Source of the DNA: Salaquimonas sp.
GTDB lineage: Bacteria > Pseudomonadota > Alphaproteobacteria > Rhizobiales > Rhizobiaceae
Direction: 5' to 3'
NCBI GenBank assembly: GCA_024639745.1
Contig: JAHEHW010000125.1
Span: 1-6,027, forward strand
Length of the DNA: 6,027 nt
Below, piece by piece: positions 1 through 5,965 of this stretch. The position numbers and the translations under genes were made by a program. The stretch's first letter is position 1; every line of letters starts with the position of its first letter. The notes under the pieces were generated by a model. It worked only from the letters and a program-made list of their open reading frames with translations. It ran no database searches and was not told the DNA's origin.

Positions 1-1147
1 GCTCGTTGAGATCAACACCCAGACCTGGCTCGGATAACGGCAGGACATGCCCATCCTGCCAGCCGATCTTGCGATTCAGAAGCTCGGCATGAAACCCGTC
101 CCAGGTCTTGATCGATTCAAGAATGAGGAAATTGGGAGACGCGGTCGCCACCTGGATATTGGCCGCAGCGACGATTGGCCCGCAATAGCAATGCGGCGCG
201 ATCTGGATCTGTTTGAGTTCCGCCATCGCGGCGATCTTCCGCGTTTCCAGAATACCGCCGGAACGGCCGGTGTTCGGCTGCAGGATCGAGGCCGCGCGCA
301 AATCGATCAATCGTGAAAACTCGGCCCGCGTGGTGATGCGCTCGCCAGCGGCCAAGGGAATGGATGTCGCCGCCGCCACTTCCGCCATGGCTTCCGGGCA
401 ATCCGGCGGCACCGGTTCCTCGAACCAGAGCGGATCGTAGGGCTCGATCGCTTTTGCAAGCCGCTTCGCGCCTCCGGCGGTGAATTGTCCGTGGGTGCCG
501 AACAGGATATCAGCCCGGTTGCCCACCGCTTCCCGCACAGCACGGCACATCGACCACGAAAGTTCTATATCCTCCAACCGTGGCATGTGGCCGTCATAAT
601 TGGTGTAAGGCCCTGCTGGGTCGAATTTCACCGCATCGAAGCCTTGTTCCACGCAGGCAAGCGCTGCATCCGCCGCCAGGTCCGGATCATTGTAGATATT
701 ACGGCTGCCCGCCCCGTCGGCCTCATCCGGATAAACGCTACCGGAAGTGGGATAAAGATAGGTGTAGCTCCTCAACGTCTCGTGAACCCGCCCGCCGATC
801 AGCTTGTATACTGGTTTGCCAGCCCCCTTGCCGATGATATCCCAGCACGCCATTTCCAGCGCCGAAAAACAGCCCATCATGGTGATATCCGGGCGTTGCG
901 AAAACCCGGCGGAATAGCACGCCCTGAAAAACCGCTCGATATCGTGCGGATCGTAATCTACAAGATAACGCGCCGCCGTATCCTCAATCAGCTGCGCAAT
1001 CAGATGCGGGCTGAAGGTCGCAGCATAGGCCTCGCCATAACCCTTGATGCCACCATCGGTCGTCAGGCGAACGAAGATGAAATACCGCCCACCCGCATGA
1101 GGCGGCGGATTTCCGACGATCCAGGTTTTCACATCCTTGACGATCAT
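1..1147 (-). CDS. Enolase-superfamily protein (mandelate racemase / galactonate dehydratase-like), C-terminus cut by window edge
   Basis: The reverse strand reads open from ATG at 1147 to the left edge, giving 382 codons with no stop. An N-terminal capping domain (about residues 1-125) precedes a TIM-barrel domain. Visible landmarks are VKFDP (K174), GTHGQ (217-221), WFEEP (241-245), AGER (E269), the APH histidine (H319) and LILE (E344). From my memory of E. coli galactonate dehydratase, the stretch around 209-246 aligns without gaps. H219, E243, E269, H319 and E344 fall on active-site positions, but the first Mg2+ ligand, normally Asp, is Gly217. The family abstracts a proton next to a carboxylate, usually to dehydrate or epimerise sugar acids in the cytoplasm. 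The ending (PGLGVDLNE) resembles the family's last strand, so probably only about 15-25 residues are missing. It lies 19 nt after the dehydrogenase gene, with a GGGGAGGG ribosome site. The family is firm; the substrate is unknown. Confidence 0.5.
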   Translation of the reverse strand, partial: MIVKDVKTWIVGNPPPHAGGRYFIFVRLTTDGGIKGYGEAYAATFSPHLIAQLIEDTAARYLVDYDPHDIERFFRACYSAGFSQRPDITMMGCFSALEMACWDIIGKGAGKPVYKLIGGRVHETLRSYTYLYPTSGSVYPDEADGAGSRNIYNDPDLAADAALACVEQGFDAVKFDPAGPYTNYDGHMPRLEDIELSWSMCRAVREAVGNRADILFGTHGQFTAGGAKRLAKAIEPYDPLWFEEPVPPDCPEAMAEVAAATSIPLAAGERITTRAEFSRLIDLRAASILQPNTGRSGGILETRKIAAMAELKQIQIAPHCYCGPIVAAANIQVATASPNFLILESIKTWDGFHAELLNRKIGWQDGHVLPLSEPGLGVDLNE

Positions 1148-1152
1148 GGCCG

Positions 1153-1160
1153 CCCTCCCC
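1153..1160 (-). promoter_or_regulatory. Shine-Dalgarno site of the enolase-superfamily gene
   Basis: Reverse-strand GGGGAGGG ends 5 nt before the ATG at 1147. It lies in the 19-nt gap after the dehydrogenase stop codon, which supports both the chosen start and translation from a shared operon mRNA. Confidence 0.5.
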
Positions 1161-1166
1161 GTTTGC

Positions 1167-2249
1167 TCAGTCGAAAACGATCACGTTTCGGATAACCCTA
1201 CCCGATTTCACTTCCGCGATCGCCTCATTGATCGCTTCCAGCGGATAGGTGTTCGATACTAGATCATCGAGCTTTAACCACCCCTCGAGATAAGCGTCGA
1301 CTAGCATCGGTATGTCCCGGGAAATCACCGCTTCGCCCATCTTAGATCCGGCGATCTTCTGGTTACAGGCGGCCATTGTGCCCGGATCGAAACGCGAGTA
1401 AACGCCCGTTGGCGGCATGCCGACCACGATGATAGAGCCGTTCTTGGTGATGTAGTCCGCAGCCTGCTCGAAAGCAGCGCTCGCCCCAACGGTAACGAAT
1501 ACGAAATTCACGCCGCGGCCATTGGTCAGTTCCATTATTTCCGCAGCCGGATCGCCTTTCAGCGGGTTGATGCCATGCGTCGCACCGAAGCCTTTTGCCT
1601 GCTTCAGCTTTTCATCCGTGATGTCGATGGCAACAATGTTCCGCGCTCCGGCATGGGCTGCACCTTGAATGGAATTTATCCCCACGCCACCGCAACCGAT
1701 CACTGCCACGTCCTGTCCGGGCCGCACATGAGCCGTGTTCACTACCGCGCCGAAACCGGTGATTACCCCGCAGGCGAGCAGCGAAGCCGAGGCGAACGGA
1801 ATTTCGTCGGGAATTTTCACAATCTGGCTTTTGTGGACGACAACCTTTTCGGCAAATCCGGCGGTGCGCATGGCCTGGAGGATATCCTCGCCTTGCGAAC
1901 CGTGAATCGGCCCCTTCCGGTCGAGCGCGAATTCCGTTTCGCACATCACCTGGCTATCCTCGCCACAATAGGCGCAAGTTCCGCAGGAGCGGATCAACGT
2001 AACGACGACATGATCGCCAACCTTCACGCTGCCCGTGCCAGATCCGACAGCGATAACGATCCCGGCAGCCTCGTGGCCGTAGACAGCGGGCAGCGTCCCG
2101 CCCCAATCACCCTGCCAATAAGAGATGTCGGAATGGCAGATCGCGCAGGCTCTGACGTCAATGGCAACCTCTTCCGCCCCGGGCGCGGCGATCGACACAT
2201 CCTCAATCACCAGTGGCTTGCCGAATTCCCTGCAGACAGCCGCACGCAT
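1167..2249 (-). CDS. Zinc-dependent medium-chain alcohol dehydrogenase (MDR superfamily, NAD-type)
   Basis: This 360-residue cytoplasmic oxidoreductase should interconvert an alcohol and a carbonyl compound using NAD(H). The N-terminal GroES-like domain carries catalytic-zinc ligands C38 and H59 (GHE motif) and a third Cys, C160. The structural zinc lobe has four cysteines, C89, C92, C95 and C103. The Rossmann fold shows GCGGVG at 185-190, and Asp209 at the end of the second strand points to NAD, not NADP. Length is normal for the family. An upstream in-frame ATG at 2282 exists, but GGGAGGAG just before the ATG at 2249 and the typical MRAAV start favour 2249. It is the first gene of a minus-strand operon with the enolase-superfamily gene, suggesting a sugar, polyol or sugar-acid pathway. 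The family is certain; the substrate is not deducible. Confidence 0.5.
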   Translation of the reverse strand: MRAAVCREFGKPLVIEDVSIAAPGAEEVAIDVRACAICHSDISYWQGDWGGTLPAVYGHEAAGIVIAVGSGTGSVKVGDHVVVTLIRSCGTCAYCGEDSQVMCETEFALDRKGPIHGSQGEDILQAMRTAGFAEKVVVHKSQIVKIPDEIPFASASLLACGVITGFGAVVNTAHVRPGQDVAVIGCGGVGINSIQGAAHAGARNIVAIDITDEKLKQAKGFGATHGINPLKGDPAAEIMELTNGRGVNFVFVTVGASAAFEQAADYITKNGSIIVVGMPPTGVYSRFDPGTMAACNQKIAGSKMGEAVISRDIPMLVDAYLEGWLKLDDLVSNTYPLEAINEAIAEVKSGRVIRNVIVFD

Positions 2250-2253
2250 GGCG

Positions 2254-2261
2254 CTCCTCCC
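2254..2261 (-). promoter_or_regulatory. Shine-Dalgarno site fixing the alcohol dehydrogenase start
   Basis: Reverse-strand GGGAGGAG sits 4 nt before the ATG at 2249. The longer in-frame reading from 2282 would place this motif inside the coding region, so the shorter 360-residue product is preferred. Confidence 0.5.
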
Positions 2262-2302
2262 GAAAATGCTCCATCGCAGCACTTACGGCTACGTCCGGAA
2301 AA

Positions 2303-2332
2303 ACTCTAGGCCATGATTTGAATGAAACGCAA
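2303..2332 (-). promoter_or_regulatory. Possible sigma-70-type promoter of the dehydrogenase-enolase operon
   Basis: The reverse strand has TTGCGT (2327-2332), an 18-nt spacer and TAGAGT (2303-2308). This would start transcription near 2296 and leave a leader of about 45 nt. Each hexamer is an imperfect match, so this is a candidate only. No operator or riboswitch was recognised in the 155-nt gap. A weak hairpin plus T-run at about 2364-2381 might end the upstream YHS transcript. Confidence 0.5.
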
Positions 2333-2404
2333 TCGGCTGATTGAAGAGCTGCGGCGATTGACGAAAAACCTGTGGCAGAGGCGAATCGGATCGGCCGCCG
2401 CAAC

Positions 2405-2845
2405 TTACTCCAGAAGCATTTTCTGCCAGTGGCCGTCAGCACTTTCGATGCGGGTAGCCTGCTCCTGTTGCCAGCGGTCGCGTACGACATGACTGTAGTT
2501 GAGAAAGAGCCTGTCATCGACGATGGTAAAGGCGGTCGGGTCCACTGCAGCCTGGTAGCCTTCTGACAGGCCATAAGCGCAATAGCCACCATAAGCGGGG
2601 ACGTAACGTTCCGGATTCGCCTCGAACGCAGCGCGGTTCGCCTCGGTTGAGAAGCGGTATACGGCGCCTTCATATTCTGCTGCGATCGAAGCCATCCCTT
2701 CGACCGGCTTGCCCGTTTCGAAATAAGCGACCGGATCGTAGCCCTGGATCGCGATACCATCGCCATTGAGATTGAGCGGGGCGGCAAGAACGGCTGTCAT
2801 GCATGTGAAAAAAATCGCTAGCGCAATGCTTATCAGACGTGACAT
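2405..2845 (-). CDS. Exported YHS-domain protein (Cys form)
   Basis: This is a 146-residue protein. Residues 1-22 form a Sec-type signal peptide: a basic SR start, a hydrophobic core, and an Ala-Ala end near VLAA. The mature protein is therefore expected in the periplasm or outside the cell. The YHS-like domain spans about residues 34-125. It has the family's GYDPVAYF opening (35-42), an FSTEANRAAFEANPERY stretch (65-81), YGGYCAYG (85-92) and a late LFLNYS strand. In the family as I know it, some members carry selenocysteine in the YGGY-C-A motif; here the residue is Cys89, encoded by TGC. The domain is thought to bind metal, but no enzymatic activity is established for this group. An ATG at 2860 is in frame, but its own bases overlap the GGAGG serving the ATG at 2845. 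It lies downstream of rnpB on the same strand. Family confident; role unknown. Confidence 0.5.
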   Translation of the reverse strand: MSRLISIALAIFFTCMTAVLAAPLNLNGDGIAIQGYDPVAYFETGKPVEGMASIAAEYEGAVYRFSTEANRAAFEANPERYVPAYGGYCAYGLSEGYQAAVDPTAFTIVDDRLFLNYSHVVRDRWQQEQATRIESADGHWQKMLLE

Positions 2846-2853
2846 GGGTCGGA

Positions 2854-2858
2854 CCTCC
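2854..2858 (-). promoter_or_regulatory. Shine-Dalgarno site deciding the YHS protein start
   Basis: Reverse-strand GGAGG lies 8 nt before the ATG at 2845. The alternative ATG at 2860 directly precedes and overlaps this motif, so it is more likely part of the ribosome site than a start. Confidence 0.5.
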
Positions 2859-2972
2859 ATTGTTTAGGCATCTCAATCAAATCGGATCACTCCATCACGC
2901 GCCAATGAAATCCACGTGACATCTCAACGGGCGATTGAGAAATCACGACCAGTTGCCATCAGAAATCAGAAT

Positions 2973-3384
2973 TGCCAGCCGGCCTGTAAGCCGGGTTCTG
3001 TAGGGCTTCGGGCAAAGCCCGAAGCGTGGTGCCATTCATCTGGGGCGTCCGTTACCGAACGCCTCATGCAACCCACCCGGACAACTGGCCTGGAAACCGG
3101 CAGGGAGGCGAACCTCCCGCGTTGTCCCTATTCGGTCTTGCTCCCGATGGGGTTTGCCGTGCCACCCCCATTGCTGGCGGCGCGGTGGGCTCTTACCCCA
3201 CCATTTCACCCTTACCAACCGGCGAACCGGTTGGCGGTATACTTTCTGTTGCACTTTCCCTTGGGTTCGCGGCAATGCCGCTCCCCAGCCGGATGTTATC
3301 CGGCATCGCGTTTCCATGGAGCCCGGACTTTCCTCCATCTTCGCCTTTCGGCATCGAAGACAGCGGTCACCCGGCCGGCTGGCA
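2973..3384 (-). ncRNA. rnpB: RNase P RNA, bacterial type A
   Basis: This is the catalytic RNA of RNase P, which trims tRNA 5' leaders together with the RnpA protein. Read on the minus strand, its ends form helix P1: the 5' side (3373-3384) pairs perfectly with the 3' side (2973-2984) over 12 bp. Conserved type A blocks appear in order: GAGGAAAGTCCGGGCTCC near the 5' end, AACAGAAAGTATACCG, GGTAAGGGTGAAA, GGTAAGAGCCCACCGC, GGAGCAAGACCGAATAGG, AGATGAATGG, and ACAGAACCCGGCTTAC at the 3' end. Local hairpins include a GGGAGG-UUCG-CCUCCC stem (3103-3118) and a P18-like 8-bp stem closed by a GUAA (GNRA) loop (3044-3063). A further 9-bp stem with a UUU loop lies at 3005-3025. The length, about 412 nt, is normal. 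Long open frames across both strands here are by-products of this GC-rich RNA. No clear terminator was seen at the 3' end. Confidence 0.5.
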
Positions 3385-3390
3385 GAGCCG

Positions 3391-3419
3391 AAATAAGGCT
3401 GCGCCACACCAAAGGTCAA
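3391..3419 (-). promoter_or_regulatory. rnpB promoter (sigma-70 type)
   Basis: Minus-strand TTGACC (3414-3419) is separated by exactly 17 nt from TTATTT (3391-3396). Six bases follow before position 3384, which is the first base of helix P1. The match of predicted start and RNA end makes this a well-supported promoter. Confidence 0.5.
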
Positions 3420-3520
3420 CAAAAACCGGTAGCGATCTCAGACGAAACCGAAGCCAGGCGGCTTCGAACACCAGAAGTGGGCCAATCGGCCAGTATCCTG
3501 TAGCCGGTGACACAACCACT

Positions 3521-3547
3521 ACTGAAAGCTGAAATTTCAGTTTTTTT
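3521..3547 (+). terminator. Weak hairpin plus T-run, possible terminator
   Basis: ACTGAAA and TTTCAGT form a 7-bp AT-rich stem around a 7-nt loop, with a run of seven T starting at the end of the stem. The shape resembles an intrinsic terminator on the plus strand, but the stem is weak and no plus-strand gene is recognised upstream. It lies in the 255-nt gap between rnpB and the HNH-like gene, which otherwise holds the rnpB promoter and AT-rich sequence. Confidence 0.5.
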
Positions 3548-3639
3548 CAAATGCCGGGACGTATAGGTTAATCTTAAATGCAGATACACTTCCACTACCG
3601 ATTAACGCTTCCGGTCATTTCCCAATAATACCGTGCTCA

Positions 3640-3981
3640 ATGAAAAATCTAAGAAATTCTCGGTATAAATGTCGGGTCCGTCGCTATCTTGTTCGGCTTC
3701 AAGATGACGAATGCTCTTATTGCAGGAGCAAATTTACAGAGACCAGTTCAACGAGAGCAACGATCCAACATAAAAAGGCGAAAATGGACGGCGGGATGGA
3801 TGATCTGAGCAATCCCGCGGCGGATTGCCTGCACTGCTATCAGCTTCGTCGCAAGAGGAGGAATGCCACCCGTCAGAAACTCAGGGCTTGCGCTTCAAGC
3901 GGCACCCTTGCTCAAAACCGGCCCTTTGAAATACTCACCGGGGCCGCGTCAGATTTTTGTCGTGTTTCTGCGCTTGGTTAA
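3640..3981 (+). CDS. Small HNH-endonuclease-like protein with degenerate motif
   Basis: This is a 113-residue basic protein. Residues about 20-73 follow the HNH zinc-finger layout: CSYC (C25, C28), ATIQH (H44), DGGMDDLSN (N58) and CLHC (C63, C66), followed by basic residues. Typical members read I-[DE]-H, then LSN, then CxxCN. Here the Asp/Glu before His44 is Gln43 and the Asn after the second Cys pair is Tyr67. The zinc cysteines, His44 and Asn58 are kept, but two usual metal-binding positions are changed. It may be a poor nuclease or only a nucleic-acid-binding protein. The last 40 residues match nothing I recognise. No good ribosome site precedes the ATG, and no in-frame alternative start lies upstream. 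The surrounding DNA is AT-rich (about 40% GC at 3541-3720), which may indicate acquired or decaying sequence. The fold is likely; expression is uncertain. Confidence 0.5.
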   Translation: MKNLRNSRYKCRVRRYLVRLQDDECSYCRSKFTETSSTRATIQHKKAKMDGGMDDLSNPAADCLHCYQLRRKRRNATRQKLRACASSGTLAQNRPFEILTGAASDFCRVSALG

Positions 3982-4010
3982 CGAAGTATTCACAGGAAAG
4001 CCAAAGGCTC

Positions 4011-4023
4011 CTGAATAATTCAG
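4011..4023. repeat. Short palindrome CTGAATAATTCAG
   Basis: A perfect 6-bp inverted repeat around a single A lies 24 nt before the hydrolase start. A similar palindrome, CTGAAATTTCAG, occurs at 3529-3540 before the HNH-like gene. Either could be a protein-binding site, but with only two copies chance is possible. A small AGCC-AAA-GGCT hairpin lies just upstream, at about 3999-4009. Confidence 0.5.
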
Positions 4024-4046
4024 AATCAATACAATCAGGCATCGAA

Positions 4047-4850
4047 ATGGATAAGCGGCAGTTTCTATTAGGCTCGATTTCTCTATTCGCAGGCGGTTCG
4101 ATCGCACCTTGGTTGCAACGCGAGGCGCGGGCCGAGACCTACAAGAACGTCAGCTACGGCGCGGAAGAGCTCGATATCTACAAGCCCGACGGCGTACAGA
4201 ACGCCCCCGTGGTCATGTATGTGCATGGCGGTGCGTGGCGGGCCGGCAGCAAACGCAAAGTTGGCTCAAAGGCGCGCTACTACAACAGCCGCGGATATGT
4301 CTTCGTCTCCGTGGGCTATACGCTCTATCCGCGGGCCAACGCCGAGAAGCAGGCGGTACAGGTGGCAAGTGCCGTCAACTGGTTCAAGGCCAATGCCGCA
4401 CGGTTCGGAGCGGACCCGAACCGGATCGCGCTGATGGGCCATTCTGCCGGTTGCCACCTTGTGGCGATGGCAACGCTCTCCGGCGCAACGACGCCCAAGC
4501 TCCTTATCCTGAATGATACCGGCGCCTATGACATCGCCTTCCTGGCCGGACTGAACAACGGGCGAGTTCCCACGCTCTATTCGGCCCTTGATCGCAAGGA
4601 CAAGTGGAAGCGCTGGTCACCGATCAGCTACGTCCGGAATCGGCGTCAGCCCCCTGCCCTGGTAATCTGGTCGGGCGGGCGCAACCGCGACAAGATTTCG
4701 AAGCATTTCGCCAATGCGCTGGAAGCCGCAGGCAATCTGGTTTTCCGTTTCGACGGCAAAGGCTACAGCCATTTCTCGATCAATTCCTCGATCGGGCGCG
4801 GTTCCTCATCGGTAACGAAAGCGATCGACCAGTTCCTGCAAAGGCTCTAA
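4047..4850 (+). CDS. Exported alpha/beta hydrolase (esterase/BD-FAE-like)
   Basis: This is a 267-residue protein. Residues 1-29 look like a signal peptide with KRQFLLGS followed by a hydrophobic stretch, and likely cleavage after ARA (27-29). The KR pair resembles a weak twin-arginine signal, so the Tat or Sec route is open. The mature part is an alpha/beta hydrolase of the carboxylesterase/formamidase type. HGGAW (60-64) forms the oxyanion hole, GHSAG (131-135) holds nucleophile Ser133, and H242 in YSHFS is the probable catalytic His. The acid is less clear; Asp215 in the GGRNRD segment is the best candidate. The enzyme should hydrolyse an ester or amide in the periplasm; the substrate is unknown. 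An in-frame ATG at 3957 overlaps the HNH-like gene and would bury the signal peptide, so 4047 is preferred; only a weak AGG precedes it. It lies 65 nt after the HNH-like gene on the same strand. Confidence 0.5.
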   Translation: MDKRQFLLGSISLFAGGSIAPWLQREARAETYKNVSYGAEELDIYKPDGVQNAPVVMYVHGGAWRAGSKRKVGSKARYYNSRGYVFVSVGYTLYPRANAEKQAVQVASAVNWFKANAARFGADPNRIALMGHSAGCHLVAMATLSGATTPKLLILNDTGAYDIAFLAGLNNGRVPTLYSALDRKDKWKRWSPISYVRNRRQPPALVIWSGGRNRDKISKHFANALEAAGNLVFRFDGKGYSHFSINSSIGRGSSSVTKAIDQFLQRL

Positions 4851-5086
4851 CCAAGATCCTAATCGCCGCGATGGCTTAGCCGTTTCTTTCGCCTTGATCT
4901 AGCCAAACTCGGCCAGGCTTGCTTCGACGGGGATTGCGCCGCGTGTCGAATGTTGTGAAACGCAAAAAGGCATAGAATTCCCAAGACAGCTATCGATAAG
5001 GAACAGCCAGCCAGACCACTTCACGTTAGGGACAATTATCCCCCCCCTCGCTAATCAATGGCCACAGTGTTTCCCCTCAAGTAGAC
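4851..5086. other. Intergenic region between convergent genes
   Basis: I recognise no gene, RNA or clear terminator for the hydrolase here. The only notable element is a run of eight C at 5040-5047. Because both flanking genes end towards this region, the tract is not in a promoter of either gene. Confidence 0.5.
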
Positions 5087-5112
5087 AAAAAAGGACCGCA
5101 AAGCGGCCCTTT
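5087..5112 (-). terminator. Intrinsic terminator of the lytic transglycosylase gene
   Basis: On the minus strand an 8-bp stem (AGGGCCGC / GCGGTCCT, one G-T pair) closes a TTT loop and is followed by a T-run. It starts about 31 nt after the stop codon at 5144-5146. The opposite strand has a short T-run (TTT), so weak two-way function is possible. Confidence 0.5.
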
Positions 5113-5143
5113 CGTCGAGTTTAACTCTGGCAGACACACCTGC

Positions 5144-5965
5144 TCAGATATAGCGCTGCACTTTCTTGCAGTAGTTCGCGCTGATCGGGTTCATGCGCCG
5201 AGCGCCGTGACCAGCATTATATTTCAGGATGGTACCGCAGACCGAGCCGCCACCCAGTTGGTGGGCCTTGCCGAGATATTTCATCCCCCATTTGATGTTG
5301 GTCTCGGGATCGTAGAGTCCTTTTACCGAGCCACGATACCCCATCAGGCGGGCGGTCGCAGGCTTGATCTGCATAAGCCCGATTTCCCCGGCAGCCCCAC
5401 GAGCATTTGCGCGGAAATTGCTCTCGACGCGAACAACCGCCGTCGCAAGGTTTAGCGGAACACCATTGGCGGCGGCGTATCGAGCGATTATGGCTGCGTA
5501 TCGCGCATTTCCAGCAACTGCCGATCCGGCTCTGCCTGCAACCCCTGCTTTGGCTGCCAGTTTGTTTGCCTCGACGGTTGCTTCTCTGGCCTTTTCCAAC
5601 AATGCTTCATGACGCTCCTTGAAGAAGCCTTTCTGAGTATCGCTCATATTGGCCATCAGCTTTTCGTAGGCGGCTGCCTGTTTCTCGGCAAATTCCGCGC
5701 GACGCTTCGCTGCGTCCGCGTCGCGCTTCGCAGCCGCCACGGAGGGCTTTTCCCCGATTTGCTGGCTTTCGCTGCGCGATTTCATCTCGGTGACCGACGA
5801 TCCCAGAAGGCCGGTCATGGCGAAAGTACTTTTCGTCGAAACCGCCCCGAAGCCCTTTAGCGTTGCCGGCATTTCGGCATGGGCAGTCTTTGTGAAGTCC
5901 GAAGTTGGAACGAGAAAGATGGTTACCGCAGCCGCAACGGCCGCGTGCTTGAACATGCTTAACAT
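5144..5965 (-). CDS. Exported SLT-type lytic transglycosylase with coiled-coil spacer
   Basis: This protein has 273 residues from the ATG at 5965. It should cleave the MurNAc-GlcNAc bond of peptidoglycan in the periplasm, leaving 1,6-anhydro ends. A signal peptide covers about residues 1-30 (MLSMFKH, hydrophobic core, cleavage near AHA). Residues about 76-141 are rich in Ala, Lys and Glu and look like a coiled coil. The SLT domain (about 155-273) shows VRVESNF with catalytic Glu181, GEIGLMQIKP (193-202) and KYNAGHG (248-254). C243 and C266 could form a disulfide. The ending closely resembles a group of alphaproteobacterial secreted transglycosylases. The same frame is open to a GTG at 5998, with ATG at 5956 also possible; 5965 gives the best signal peptide, with TGGGG 5 nt upstream. 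A terminator follows. The promoter is probably near or beyond the right edge. Enzyme class is confident; cellular role is not known. Confidence 0.5.
   Translation of the reverse strand: MLSMFKHAAVAAAVTIFLVPTSDFTKTAHAEMPATLKGFGAVSTKSTFAMTGLLGSSVTEMKSRSESQQIGEKPSVAAAKRDADAAKRRAEFAEKQAAAYEKLMANMSDTQKGFFKERHEALLEKAREATVEANKLAAKAGVAGRAGSAVAGNARYAAIIARYAAANGVPLNLATAVVRVESNFRANARGAAGEIGLMQIKPATARLMGYRGSVKGLYDPETNIKWGMKYLGKAHQLGGGSVCGTILKYNAGHGARRMNPISANYCKKVQRYI

Noticed and set aside
485..1195. Plus-strand open frame of 236 codons
   Set aside because: It runs opposite the enolase-superfamily gene, whose reverse-strand frame holds clear family motifs; the plus-strand product resembles nothing known.
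1575..2309. Plus-strand open frame of 244 codons
   Set aside because: It lies antisense to the alcohol dehydrogenase and has no recognisable domain; it is a shadow of high-GC coding sequence.
2364..2381. Hairpin CCT..AGG followed by five T after the YHS gene (minus strand)
   Set aside because: The stem has only three outer pairs plus a mismatch, too weak to call as a terminator with confidence.
2203..2787. Minus-strand open frame of 194 codons overlapping the YHS and dehydrogenase genes
   Set aside because: It is in another frame of the YHS gene, is rich in Arg/Ser and lacks family features, while the YHS frame has a signal peptide and conserved motifs.
2846..2972. Search for a separate YHS promoter between rnpB and the YHS gene
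   Set aside because: No pair of hexamers with proper spacing stood out; transcription could come from an unrecognised promoter or read-through from rnpB.
3957..4046. Upstream extension of the hydrolase start
   Set aside because: It overlaps the HNH-like gene by 25 nt and would place 30 extra polar residues before a clear signal peptide.
5207..5860. Plus-strand open frames opposite the lytic transglycosylase
   Set aside because: They are antisense shadows; the minus strand carries the complete SLT motifs.
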